From NCBI GenBank assembly GCA_002794785.1, contig NBBA01000015.1:434001-498000 (forward strand): DNA of 64,000 bases. The letters run 5' to 3'. This stretch comes from Coniferiporia sulphurascens. Lineage: Eukaryota; Basidiomycota; Agaricomycetes; Hymenochaetales; Hymenochaetaceae. A model generated the notes under the pieces. The model searched no databases, was not told the origin of the DNA, and worked only from the letters and a program-made list of their open reading frames with translations. The translations under genes were made by a program, and so were the position numbers. Shown one piece after another: positions 21,320 to 33,394 of this stretch; the first letter of the stretch is position 1, and each line of letters begins with the position of its first letter.

Positions 21320-22849
21320 CCAGCTTCGACATTTTGTTCTCCATTTCCAATCAGGATGTCCATACCGCAGTTTTCCTATACACGATAACATACCTGTATG
21401 TTTGATACCGCACAACAAAGTATTAGTTTGCACAGTTCACCACCGACCTTTTTCTATGAAATCGATTCATTCAGTCTTCAGATATCAAAAACATCTTCGT
21501 CGTCTTCACTGGCAAAAGCAGACAACCAGCCAAAGATCGAAGATCCCACAACCACTACACTTCGACACAATGGGCCCAGCATTAATCATTTAAAAGAATT
21601 TGTAGACCATTGGCTCATTGCAACTTGCTGTCGCGGAACACATGAGCAGTGACACCTTAATTTCTGCCATTCCGCAACAGCAGTTCTAAAATCGAAGAAC
21701 CCGTGCTCACGCCGCGATCGTCACTATCTGGGACCATTTTCAATCGACCTAGCATTCTCTAGTTCGACTTATTATGTAGCTTTGACGCTCCTTGCGAAAA
21801 GGTCGCATACTTGAGTTAAAGCTTACCTCGTTTCTCTTCTATGACTCGGAGGACTCCCACCTCTTCCAACATTTCTCGAAAAATGTTGCTGTTACCATTG
21901 CAGAACACCGTTAGCGTCTCCGTCGTGGGCAGGACCACGCAAGCGAAGTTCTGAAAGTTTCTTTCGACTAATAGCACCATGCATACAGTAGAGGTATTCT
22001 TGGCCTTGAAGGGTTGCCTCAGCCGGTGCAACTATGTATCCCTTCGGCAATGCGCTGGTAACTTTCTGAAACCCGTGAATCGCAACACGAAATGATAAAC
22101 GATAGGGACGAGCACCAGAATCTTTTCTAAAAGTACGTAGTACCGGTTGCGGTGGCTTGTACACTATCATCAGTCATTAATATTGAGGTTGCGCGCCCGT
22201 GCAGCACATCTAGAAACAGAAAATGGTGGACAGCAGGCGTGATCGGTGAGGGTCGCCACTTGTTGTGGCTGGCTGAAAATCGGGTGTAAGCAATTTCTAT
22301 TTCCATAGATGGCGAGTCTGGCGCGTTGGCACAGGGTGTACATACCGCTCCTATAGGTAAATTGAGGTTAAGTAAAATCGCGTTGGGGATAAATCCTGCC
22401 CTCAAGCGCTTATGTAAATGTTGGTCACGACGGCGTCGGCTCTTCTTTTCAGTTTTACGCCATCTGATTGCGTCTTGACCAAGCTGAAAGAGTCGGCCGT
22501 TTCTCCACTATTGACTCTTCTTGTTCATCAGTGAGCTCAGAGCTGGAATTACACGGGGCGGGAATATGCTGAGTATAGCGCTTAACTCTCATTTACTTTT
22601 CTGCGGTGAGGATAACCTCTTCTGGATCAACGGCCAGGGGTTCCTCAAGTCTATCTGTGGCAAACTGCAGTCACCGTCAACTATTCATTATGAAATTACA
22701 CCTTCCGTGCATAACCTAAGGTTCAGACTGTGAGCTCATTTGCCGCGCGAGTCGATTTTGGTTCTGTAAAACCGAAGAATAGCGCCCTATTGTCGAATCT
22801 CTTCTTCCTCTTCCCTCCGGCTTGACCTCCTTGTTTCCTTGGCTGGGCA
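21320..22849. other. Gap between tandem kinase genes
   Basis: 1.5 kb with no supported gene. Short frames on both strands lack conserved motifs. Confidence 0.4.
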
Positions 22850-25210
22850 ATGACGCTGAAACCTAAGAATGAATCCGATGCAATTATATCGCAAGCAGCA
22901 CTACCTGAAAACATTCTTCAGGGAACACTTCTCGGACTCGAGCGATTTAACCTCACAAAACGCGTTACTTTTGTCCCTATAGGCGCAGACCCTAATATCG
23001 GCGAAGGAGGTCAGGGCATCGTTTTAATTGGTACCTACGTCTCTCCAGATCGTGGCAAAGTAAAGGTGGAAATAAAACGTTTGCACTTCGGGCAGTTTAT
23101 GGTGGTGCTGCGAAGGTAAGAGGGGAGGAATCCATTCAGATCTTCAGGGATCTTAGGGTCCATTACAGGTCGTAGCGAAAGAGATATACATTTGGTTCAA
23201 ACTCGATCGTCCGAATGTCCTCCAGTTGCTTGGCTTCATAATCGACGAGAATGGTCTTCCAGCGTTTGTTTCTGAGTACATGGGTAAATGCACGGTGTTA
23301 GACTAAGTCGAGAAGCACCCCAGACTCGACGTGACGCGCTTGGTTTGTCTTCAAACATCTTCTTCCTTCTCATCATGTTGACATAAAACTGCACAGACTC
23401 TTGGCATCGCTAAAGGATTGGAGTACTTACATGAGCGAGAAGTTATTACTCCGATATTAAATCTGTACGTTTTTTTCTCGATGTAGTCCGCCGGGAGATG
23501 GCTTATCAGCACCTCCAAGGATAACATTCTTGTAACCTCCTCTGGCGATGCCGTAATATGTGATTTCAAGATCTCTCGTGCATTGAATGCTACGCAAGCC
23601 GCGTTAGGTGGTATTACTGCAGTGCCGGGCGGACCGGGAGGGACCGCTCGATGGATGGCTTATGAGCTAGTCGCCGAAGGCGAAAAGTACACAAAACACA
23701 CTAAAGAATCGGACGTCTGGGCATTTGGTATGACCGTTTATGTGAGCGTATTGGACCCTCCTTATTTATCATGAGCGCTCAGATTTTGCATTTCTTTAAG
23801 GAATTGCTATCGAAAGGACGACCATATGCACACATCACCGTTGATGTACAAGTCACAATCCTTTGATATATAAAGTACTTCCCGGTCTCCCGCGTCTTTT
23901 GAGACTTGGCCAAAGAGGAGGAAGAAAGTCTGGGACATATACCAATCCTGCTGGAACATGGATCCAAAATCGCGTATCACAATGGCTGGGCTCATTAAGG
24001 AGCGGAAGAGTTTAAAGTGAGTAGGATTCGAAACATCCGCTAGCGTTATTATATTGACATGCCTTAGTTCCCCATTGAATGCGAATGATATCCTCACAGA
24101 AATCGAATACCTTAACCTCACGAAGGCTTTCTCATACGACCGCGTCAACACCTTCGCTTCCGGTACACACTCGGTCATCCATGTCGGGCATTATCTCCGA
24201 GATAATCCAACCCGTCCTGGAGTTGGCCAGTTGCTTGCCATCAAGCACTATCATCCCGGGCTTGGCCCTCGGGATACACCTCAAGTAAAGCACCAGCTCA
24301 TCCATTTTGCTCGTAACTCATGACTATCAAGGTTCGGTCAGTGAACGAACTCCAAATTTGGCCGCCACCCGAGCACCCCAATATCCTTGAGTTCCCGGGC
24401 TTCATCCGGGAAACGGACGGATCGGTCTCTCTCGTTTCCGAGTGGATGGGTGACAAGACGCTGTCAAGGTTCCTCAGGAGCAATTATGGACGTTACAGCC
24501 CGCATACAGTCAGTACCCTTGTACCAAGTCGAAATCCGCTGACCGTATTAAATACATAATCAGGTTTTAGGCATCGCCGAGGGGTTGGCATACCTCCATG
24601 CGGAGGACGTGATCCACGGAGACATCAAATCTGTAATATTATATTTTCTTTACGTCGCTGGCTCATACTAACCTATTTTTTTTGATAGGAAAACGTCCTC
24701 ATCCCTAGTACCAGAGATGCAGTCATCTGCGGATTTGATCTTGCCAGAGGGATAGATTATCCGGTACCAGAGGATAAAGGAAATACAGATTTAGATATAC
24801 CGTGGGGTCAATACGATGGATGGCCATCGAGTTAGTCGTCAAGTCCGATTCGGGAGGATACGCAATGCGTTCAAAGGAGTCGGATGTCTGGGCTTTTTGC
24901 ATGACTGTATATGTACGTGCACTTTCCAAGTCGGAGGGAAAAAAATGTACTTGCTAATATACTTGACCAGTTTCGAAGGAAACACTTACCGAGGCTGTGC
25001 CCTACTCCCGGATCACGTGTGATGTCCAGGTCTTAGTCCGCATCGTGCAAGGCGAACTCCCTACACGCCCGCAGTCCCGTGGAGAGTGGCCGCTGTACAA
25101 GGAAGCGCTATGGGAATTGTGTGAATCATGCTGGGATAAGGTCCCGACGAAACGTCCTCAATGAACGACACTGTCCAAGTTGAAGGCTATACGTGTGGAG
25201 GCGATGTAGC
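22850..25210 (+). pseudogene. Second tandem kinase gene, decayed
   Basis: The order is the same as in the intact tandem kinase: kinase domain, phase-2 linker intron (donor at about 24017, acceptor TTAG before 24068), second kinase domain. Damage in domain 1 includes a frame shift before the exon end at about 23115. It also has a TAA where relatives have a Tyr codon (VLD-stop-VEKHP), a one-base loss in the catalytic loop (VIT instead of VIHSDIKS), and DFK instead of DFG. In domain 2, HGDIKS is intact. DFG has become GFD, a one-base shift precedes GSIRWMAIEL, WAFGM is WAFCM, and another shift follows PTKRP near the end. No cysteine tail is visible after it. Confidence 0.8.
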
Positions 25211-25982
25211 CACGAAGTGCAATAAACCCGTTGGATACGTCCCGAAAGGAACTGATTCGGGCGGATATCCTGGTATTTTGGGGCCTATGCGTACCATCTT
25301 TCCTATGCCAAAAAGGGTGCTATACTGTAGTTCGGGTTGAATAGCACTGCAATCATGGGCGCGCGTGTTAAGCTTGCCAGCAAGCGGGGCTGCTGTGTTT
25401 CCAAGCTCCACAAATCCTTCTGATATTAATCATGAAGAATGAGGGGTATCTGCCCTCCACTTAAGCATTGTTGACAAAGGGTGCTTGTCACGGAAGCCTG
25501 TATATACTACATACAACACATTAATGCGAACATCGGTTTTGTCCTCAGCGCACACCTTCAGGGTATGCTAACTTGAAGCTCATGTTCTGCCCGGGTTAAA
25601 AATGTGAATTTATTTTTCGCTGAAGATTATCACCTTTGAGTAAGTATCGCATTCACGTCTTTTATGCGGAGTAAGTCCAGTGCGTACAGGCCCAGCTGAA
25701 CACGAGAAACGGCTACTGCAACCTGCAGGTCGAGAAGCAGTGCATTAATGGATAATATGGCTCCGTCCGCCGGACCCGTACGTACATTAAAATCAAGACG
25801 CTAAAAGTATAAACTCGGATCCATCTTTTCCTAAACAAAGGTACTATAGGTTGCGCCAGCACGGCTGGTCCTGCCATTATTATCTAGTCCAGACTACTTT
25901 GACAGCGCGAGCTGACACCATATTACTAATCCCTTGCTAAGGAACCTATTCCACACTCTGTAATGTATCGCAACTCAAAGCT
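25211..25982. other. Right flank of the kinase cluster
   Basis: No gene is supported. The 30-bp stretch at about 25853-25885 (GCGCCAGCACGGCTGGTCCT core) resembles that at about 9301-9338 on the other side of the cluster. Confidence 0.4.
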
Positions 25983-26448
25983 TCACGATATCCCTCGTTG
26001 TTTCTCCTTTCCATCCAAAAAGTTAGACCAGTCCATGTTAATCAATGCTGAACCACATTCATCGCAATTTCTTGAGGGGAACGGTCTGGTTAGGATAGAA
26101 TGTGTCTCAATACAAAGAAACCAGAGCATGGTGTTGCCACTTACAATGCATTCCTTGCCGTTAGTTGAGCACCGTCTGCAGGCTCCATCCTGACCTAATT
26201 CTCGCTCACACTGACAATCATGAGTATGCACTTCTGGGATCAGAGAGAATTAGTACCCTTGTTTTGTGCCTCCGGCATTCCTGACATGCGACAGGCCTTC
26301 CCCCCCTACTGTAAGGTATCCACATTGTGCGTGACCCGCTTCCCATTTGCTCTGAATTCCTATTAACAACCAAAGTGTGAGACGGCTCCGTCTCCGGCTC
26401 TGTGTGTGATCCAAGTTGGGACCTGAGTCTACGGGCGGGTACATCCAA
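25983..26448 (-). CDS. Zn(II)2Cys6 binuclear cluster protein, short
   Basis: Two exons around an intron (about 26223-26269) encode CQECRRHKTRCERELGQDG followed by ACRRCSTNGKEC. The six cysteines are spaced C-x2-C-x6-C-x9-C-x2-C-x6-C, the zinc cluster of fungal Gal4-type transcription factors. After one more intron the frame ends with a short NCDECGSALI segment and a stop, so only a zinc cluster and short flanks are seen. Typical factors have several hundred more residues, so this may be truncated or may carry exons I did not find. A G7 run precedes the zinc cluster. The N-terminal start (MDVPARR, at 26448) is uncertain; a later Met (MWIPYSRGG) is an equally good start. Confidence 0.55.
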
Positions 26449-26560
26449 TACCGACCCGACTGCCCCACGCCCTTCACCGACAGTGACGCCGAATTATGGT
26501 CGGTGTCATTCCATTTCAATGACCCGACTGTCAGCGAAAAAAATGGTGCGTTAGTGAGAC

Positions 26561-27981
26561 TTAGGTAGGGAGGGTTAAGACTATACCGTTCAACTTCAAG
26601 GACGAATCAAACTCTACGACAATATCTGGCCCCACTTCTTGCAGTTTGGAAAGACTCGAAATGCCTCCGATATTTTTATCAGTTGCCTGCAGGAAAAACC
26701 GTTAAAAAGAGTATCACGTACACTCAGCAGGTGACCGGCCTACATCCATTAATGCGTACACGTCATACTCATGCACAATAGCGACGTCTGCATGTGAAAA
26801 CTGCTTAAAAAGATCAAAAGAATTTGTTGCATCCCAGACTGGAAATAGCTAACCTTCAATATGACATCTAAAGCGAGGTTATGGTAGTCCGAGTCTGTAC
26901 CCTGCAAGAACAGAAGTCAACTGACTTATAATCCAGTGCTATGAAAAACAAAGGCAAACCTTGCTACTGTATTCTTCTTCATCCGAATCGTGATTATTTT
27001 CGACGGCAAGAACACTTGGGGCATTATCGGCGTTTTTGTCCATGTCAAGATCCTCGGGGTCGGCACTTGCCTTGATCGCTTTCGGCCACAATCGTAGTCG
27101 TTCTTTAACATAATAACCTCTAATAAAAATGCACTGGTCCTTTGGTGAAGCAGTCGCGGGATCCCCGTCGCCAGATTGTGATAGAAGTAGTGAGCTTTGT
27201 ATTCGGTCTGGATCTGGTCCATAACGCAAAGGAAGCTGGACGGACATATTTCGAGAAGCTGAAGCCGATGCAGATGCCAACCCACCAACAGGACCACCTG
27301 CTCCAAGATCAAACGACCCAGATGTAGTCTGCCAGAACAAAACGCCCATAGCCCATTCAGCGGTCAAATGACAGCCTGTCACAAGGATAATGTCTTGTAC
27401 TCTGACGTCTTTCCCCAGTTTGTCGTGTATTAGAGTGAACCACGAACTGTAGTTTCCCAGTATATACCGTTTTATGTGGATATCACTGACTGTGTCTACA
27501 CAAGTCGCACTCTGTCGGGTGTAGAGGCCGGCAGATCGGGAGCCTGACCTGGAGATAGAAAATGACATGCTTGCTGGCACTGGGGCACCAGCCCTGAGAT
27601 TTACAGAAGTTAGTATATGAAATGAAATGAAAGCGAGGTATTCCGTTACCAAGGATTGAGACTAGCATTAGCCCCAATACTCCTAACATCATTCATCGCA
27701 ATAAGAGATCCAGCAGGAATTGGTACAGAGCTGGATAGTTCTTGATGGTCCTGAGGTACAGGGTCGAACCCTTCGGGCAGTTTGCATCCTCGGTTAACAG
27801 GGCTATCCATCGGATTAAATACGTTGAAAATTCTTTGAAAGCTCCCCTTTTTGTCGACGTAGCCTACATCTCCAGGGCGGACATAATCATAATTCGAGGG
27901 GATAGGCTCGAACAATGGAACGCCCATGCGTAGTTGCCTGAGGTCAGTCTGATAGACCTCACACTCAAGACTTCTCGTCAT
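26561..27981 (-). CDS. Basidiomycete protein of unknown function
   Basis: The protein starts MTRSLECEVYQTDLRQLRMG and continues with GVPLFEPIPSNYDYVRPGDV and GYVDKKGSFQRIFNVFN. A spliced exon contains YILGNYSSWF and DIILVTGCHLTAEWAMG, then a Ser/Ala/Gly-rich stretch, FIRGYYVKERLRLWPKAI, an acidic segment and VAIVHEYDVYALM near the end. From memory, the pattern of an N-terminal PGDVGY block and a central DIILVTGC block is frequent in mushroom genomes, often near NACHT or kinase genes, but has no assigned function. No signal peptide or membrane segment is visible. At least five short introns are needed. The stop at 26561-26563 assumes no further splice. Confidence 0.65.
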
Positions 27982-28771
27982 GATTCGGTCGTCAGCGAGA
28001 GTCGGATGGTAGTAGAACAGAACAGAGGAGACCGGAGAGTACTGGGAACTTTGTACGAAAGCGTAGCAGGAGATAGGGCTAGAAATGTACGCGGCAGGTA
28101 ACGCCTAGCTGTTTACCGTCTTAAACCTGAGGTGCGCAATGGCAGTGCGATGTGCGAAATTATATTGCATCACGCGGGACGCGCAGACGATTAAAGTTTT
28201 CAGCGCTGTTGATCTGATTTCTGGAACGGAAGCACGACCGGGGCTGCGCAGTAGGCAATGCAATGTGAAAGGAGAGTTCCAGGTCAATTCCAATGATTGA
28301 TAGATAGTATAGGGTACTTTCCTTGTAATCGACTTCTATTTGACCGCGGAACAGGCGTTTGGAACAGGCAGTCCATGGCTGTAAGATTCATCTTGGGGAT
28401 ATATTACTGCGATGTATAAATAAAGCTCATTTCGCCCGATAAGTTAGAAATCGGCCGGATATTACACAGGCCCGGGGTCTTACCGCGATGTATTGCCATC
28501 AAGGCTATGCTCCACGTCGGGTTATTTTTATTGAGAGTACCCCCGATAGGCGAAATAGTCACATGTTTGCTTCCGGTGGGAGTCTATTGTATGTTTGTGC
28601 TCACTTTCCCCACATGATGAGTAGTATATGTATCTTTTCGAATCAACCAGACAACATACAGTTCGCTTGTAGTATATATGATCCACAGCTGACCTGGCGA
28701 GGTAAGTAAAAAACCAAAGGTGTCCGAAAGGCGAACCAAACACAATTGTCTCAGCGAAGTTCTACCGTTCT
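27982..28771. other. Intergenic sequence
   Basis: This lies upstream of the unknown-function gene and downstream of REX4, both on the minus strand. No gene or repeat is supported. Confidence 0.4.
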
Positions 28772-30352
28772 TCATGAGACTCTCATAGATCCTTTTGATC
28801 CACCGCGACCCGCCGTCGCGACAGACACACCGCCCAGTGTCGCCCACCATTTGTCCTTTCCACCGCCAGCATCGGTCGACGCACCTCCAGCCTTCCCGTT
28901 CTTTATTCGCCCCCCAGCGTGCTTGACAACTGTCGACAGTCCCGAGCTCACCCCGCGCCAACCGCCACCCGGGAACGTCCCGCCTTTGCTCGATTTTATT
29001 TGGCTTGTCGTCACATCTAGTTTTGTTTTTTGCTTGACGCGGGTTTGGGCGACGGCTTCTTCTTGTTCTTCATCGGGCCCGGAACTAGCATCTTCTTCGT
29101 CATCTTCTTCAGTGGGGGCCTTCCGCTTCTTCTGTAATACTCTGGAAGGAGATAGCATGGGCATGCGGAAGCCCTTTTCCCACTCTTTTCGATGTAGTCT
29201 ATACAAGGCCATTGTCGCTCGTGCATCTGTCACCTGAATTAATCATATTAAAAAAACATTTTAAGAGTCTTTGATTCGTTCAATGGCGAAAAAGTACCCA
29301 CACTAGAATGCTCTCCGGCCTGGATAGTGACCCCTAGCTCTTGCTGTACGAGCTTCCTGAAGCGCAGGATATTTTGTTTTGAGAAGCCTTGCTTTGCCTG
29401 CGCATAATTGCGTATCACGGACAAGATGGCGAGGTTGAGAAAGGAGCAAAGCCTGTAAAGCCATGTCAGAACGGCGGCGATTGCAGGACAGGCATTTAAT
29501 TACCTTTAGATCGTTATTGACAGCGTGGCCCACTAATATCCGGTCTTTGAGTAACTCGGAGACCTGTTTTTGTATTTCCAGAAATCGAATAGCTTCAAAG
29601 CGCATTAGAAAGCTTCGGACCGTAGCGAAAGCAGCCCTTACCATTGATCGTATCGGTCTCTCTCACCCCGCTCACTGCAGTACGGTAGTCGACAACGCGT
29701 TCGCGTTGCCGCACAAATGCATCGAGGACGACTGCACCGTGATAATTCACCAAACTGACGCGCGCTAGCGAAGATTCGGCCCCGTCGATACCGACGCCAA
29801 CCATCTCGCAATCAAGTGCAAGGTACTTTCCAGGTCTTTTTATAGCTTGGTCAATGAAGTACTGGAGAGAGAAATGGCACGAGTGGCTAACACGTACTCT
29901 TTCTGTGCCTCGGTATGCTCTATTTGGCCGAGGACCATTCTTCGTAGATGTTCCAGAGATTCAGAACCACTGCGAGTTCGCCCATCGCTCGGGACTGGTA
30001 AAGTCGTGCTGAGAGTTTCTTCATGCGCAGCCTGGGCCTGTCCGTGTCCACGGGGGAAGCTCGACGACGGCACCCTGTCGCTCGATGCTCGTTGTATGCC
30101 TCTCGCCTCGCTCGTTCCTTCGCCCTTTTCCGAATCCTCGACCCTTCGTTTCTTCTTCGGAGGCTTTTTGAGACCCCCAGTCAAAGGATGTGATATTTTC
30201 TGCAGGTAGACGCAAACAGAGTGTAAGCTTGAATTCACAAAGCAAGAACAAGTAAAATGCACCTTCTGAAATGCAAGCCAGTTAGCAGATAGCGATTGCA
30301 CTGGTGTCTTCGCTTTCTCTTTTCCTTTCGCTTTTTTCGACACCACGTCCAT
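28772..30352 (-). CDS. REX4: RNA exonuclease 4 (DEDDh family)
   Basis: REX4 is a 3'-5' exonuclease acting in pre-rRNA processing in the nucleolus. The N-terminus ([16 protein letters not shown]) and the Lys-rich [17 protein letters not shown] suit nuclear import. The exonuclease domain shows all motifs: Exo[11 protein letters not shown] with Asp and Glu, Exo[16 protein letters not shown] with Asp, and Exo[19 protein letters not shown] with His and Asp. A long, basic and acidic Gly/Ser-rich C-terminal tail follows, longer than in the yeast protein. Introns interrupt the N-terminal segment (about 30180-30260), the region before YLALDCEM, and the exonuclease domain in several places. The start is the only ATG in frame before [10 protein letters not shown], 10 bp after an A-rich stretch. 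Confidence 0.85.
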
Positions 30353-30541
30353 TTAAAAAAAAAGTACAAGCAGTAAGAGCGGAAGCAGTGTGGCCGAGTC
30401 TGGCGTTGATCGACGAATGGGCTAGGCGGCGCGGGTCGCCCGTTCGATCACGCAAGCGGAGGACGCGTCTGCGCTATCCAGACGACGACGGCTGGCGGGC
30501 CCGTCGATTTCTCCTTCAGACATCTCAGGAAGAAGATAACT

Positions 30542-32334
30542 ATGGGCCAGGGGATTTTCGACACGATATGGCACCCGAGCACCGTGAACGAGCTTATCGC
30601 GGGCAGCGTTGGTAGGATACAATATCTATTGCACGTTGTTTTGTTTCTGAATCATGCTGGTTTTCGTCGACAGGCGGGCTGCGCAAGTGCTCGTTGGGCA
30701 ACCTCTAGACACCGTCAAGACTCGGGCTCAGGTCGCTCCGAGTAAATAATATTTTATATGTCTATTTCGAATATTAAGGGATGAGCTTTCGCCAACATTT
30801 GAACTTCTGCCGGCAGAGGGAATGTTTGTGAGTTGCTCATGGAATGGTGTTAAGGACCGTTTTCTGATATGAAAGCCACAGAAAGGTCCCATGGATATTC
30901 TTGTTCAAACCCTACGTAAAGAGGGAGTTTTCGCGCTTTGGAAAGGTGCTAAGGTGTCTCTGCACAAAATTTAAACATCATTAAGATATGGACCCACAGG
31001 GATGGCCAGTCCGCTCATCGGAATCGCCGGCGTCAACTCCCTGCTTTTCACCTCATACGCCGTTTCTAAGAGACTTATATCTCCCTTCCCTGAACTGTCC
31101 CTGAAAGAGATCGCTGCGGCTGGTGCCATGGCCGGTGCTGCAAATTCAGTCCTTGCGAGTCCCGGTAAGCATTTTCTATCTCCGTCTAGATATACTGCCT
31201 TTGCTGCCAACTGTAATTGGATTTAACCAAATATTCCAGTTGAAATGTTCAAAGTGCGCATGCAGGGCCAGTACGGCGCTGCAACGGACAAACGTTTAAG
31301 AGCCGTCCGTGAGTGATATGTGGACGCAATGGGGCTTAAGAAAAGGGATAATGCGTGGCTTCTGGGTATAGTCAATAACTTTCCTACAAACTGGTGATGA
31401 ACTTATCCTACTCATAGGTCACAGTCGCCCGAGAGATTCCTGCATACGCAGGGTATGTCCAGCCATTTGGCGCTCTTCATCGACCTTAACTTCCTCTGTT
31501 CTTTATTGTCTTAGATTTTATACAGGTAGGCACACCTTCTTAAATGGAGCCCATGTTCTTGAATCGTATGAGCCGTTCACCTAACAATATATCTCTACGA
31601 TAGGATTTGAGTACGCAAAACGCAAATTTAAGGCACAGTACCCCGGGCCTGAAGGACTACCTGTCTGGGCTCTTCTGGCCAGCGGATCCTGCGGGGGTGT
31701 ACGTCTTTTAAATACATTTTCCAAAAGATTTCGATGATTGAAGTTAACTTACTGGATAACGAACGGTTCTCCTTGTTATAGGTCTCGTACTGGCTAGCCT
31801 GCTATCCGCTTGGTGTGTTTCCATTCCTGCCAATACTCTTTGCTGGATTTGAAATAACTTCGTGAAAACTCCTTTCTGTGCAGATGTGATCAAGTCGCGT
31901 GTGCAACTGCGTGCTTCCCCTCCCCAAGGCACGCCCGTACAATATATCGCGCATGAGTTCAAGGCGATAGTTGCCGAGAGTGGATTGTACGTCTTATGCC
32001 TCCCTTCATGTCTCATAAGGGAGGACAGTAACATGGAGTATGGAGTGCTCATCATCGTTTCCTTTCATAAATATTAGCGCTGGGCTGTTCCGAGGCTTAT
32101 CTCCATCTTGTATGTCCTCCGACTCGAAGCCTACTGCTTTTAAGACATTTTTACTGAATTAGTGTCTTCTTCCCTACAGTGTTAAGAAGGTAAGAATAAT
32201 TTAGCCCTACCTTCAGGACTCACGAATGTATTATTTGCAGTATACCCGCGGCGGGGGCGACCTTCGGGGCTTTTGAGTTGACGAGGGGTAAGCTCCATCG
32301 TTCCGTCTCCATCAGTTACTACCAGAATGACTGA
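30542..32334 (+). CDS. Mitochondrial carrier family protein (CAC/Ymc-like)
   Basis: Three repeats of the carrier signature are visible in order: QPLDTVKTRAQ, SPVEMFKVRMQGQYG and YPLDVIKSRVQLRASP. Repeat-end segments follow, such as ALWKGMASPLIGI and LFRGLSPSLLRS, and the protein ends IPAAGATFGAFELTRG. Such proteins exchange small metabolites across the inner mitochondrial membrane with six helices. The sequence resembles the carnitine/acylcarnitine and Ymc1 branch, but I cannot fix the substrate. At least six short introns split it. By my reading the first junction is one base short: exon 1 ends AGSVG, and joining to AAQVLVGQ needs one more nucleotide. Either an unusual splice, a small deletion or a base error is involved. 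Confidence 0.8.
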
Positions 32335-33394
32335 TTCGGACGGGTCGTGTCAAACCACAGAGTATTTACGTGGAACGACCGGCGCCTGATCTATAGATAC
32401 AAATAAACTGAGTACACCACTACGGCGCTGTGCGCGCCGGATGCAAAAGTAGAACCTGCCAAGTGCAAGACGTGAAGAAATGGATATCCAGTGGGAAATA
32501 TATCTTACTTGATTATCTGATGATGCCCTTTGCATAGGATTTTCAACCATTGATCGAGCCATTTTTTTTCCCAGTCAACTGAAACATTGGATTTATACAA
32601 GGTTGACAGAACCACAAATAAGCCCGAGCTAACTACTTCCTTAGCGAAAGGGTAGACGAGCTAGGACTGGGTGGTATGTATCTGCGACCTGAAATTTTGT
32701 CCAAAGGCAGCGTGTACAAATTATTCAGAATCGGAACGCACAGTAAAAGGGGGCAGGGGGGGTCGCGACGCAAATAAACGAGAAAAGCGGGACGGGGATG
32801 CATGTGGTTCGGAAGACTGTTGGTACAGGTATGCACAGGTAAGAAAGCAAATCCAGAGAAGGGGAAAAGAAAAAAGGGGAGGCTGAAAGGCCACTTTATC
32901 CTCGCTTAGCGAGGTAGGCCATGGCGAATGCTGTCCAGGTGGTCTGTTAGACCCGCGGACGTTCTTGCCTATGGGCCTCTGCTGTTACGAATATGGATCA
33001 AAGCGGTGGCCCATGCGTTATTGCTATGCCTGAAGATAGGTGGCTGGTGGCTCGGTGTTGGGGCCACTATAGGCTAGGTACGAACTCGGCGGGCGACTTC
33101 CGGTCGATGTTGTCGCGACGTTGGGATATGTGACGTGGCGTATCGAGGACGGAGGGTAAGTGTGGTAGTTGATTTTGTGCGGAATGAGGAAAGGTGAGGA
33201 GGATTGTTCCGATGACGGTAGGTAATGCGGTGTTAATGCAAAAATGCATGGTAAGTGTGTTGTAACTGTTGGCTGAACGTTAGCTTCGGGACTGCATTCA
33301 GGAATGCGATGACCAAGTACACATACCTCTTTCAAGATCAAATCGACTCTTCATTATTTTTTGTCCGAGAAGGGGACAATCCATGCTTCTTTCT
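32335..33394. other. Intergenic sequence between convergent genes
   Basis: The carrier (plus) and the acidic hypothetical gene (minus) converge here. A minus-strand frame at 32350-32562 starts MARSMVENPMQRASSDNQ and meets a good donor (GTAAGA), so a small gene is possible but unsupported. The rest is probably 3' untranslated sequence. Confidence 0.35.

Noticed and set aside
30370..30480. Possible tRNA-Ser or tRNA-Leu (GTGTGGCCGAGTCTGG followed by GTTCGATC)
   Set aside because: The T arm does not pair (GCCCG against ACGCA) and no acceptor stem closes. It is the 5' region of the carrier gene.
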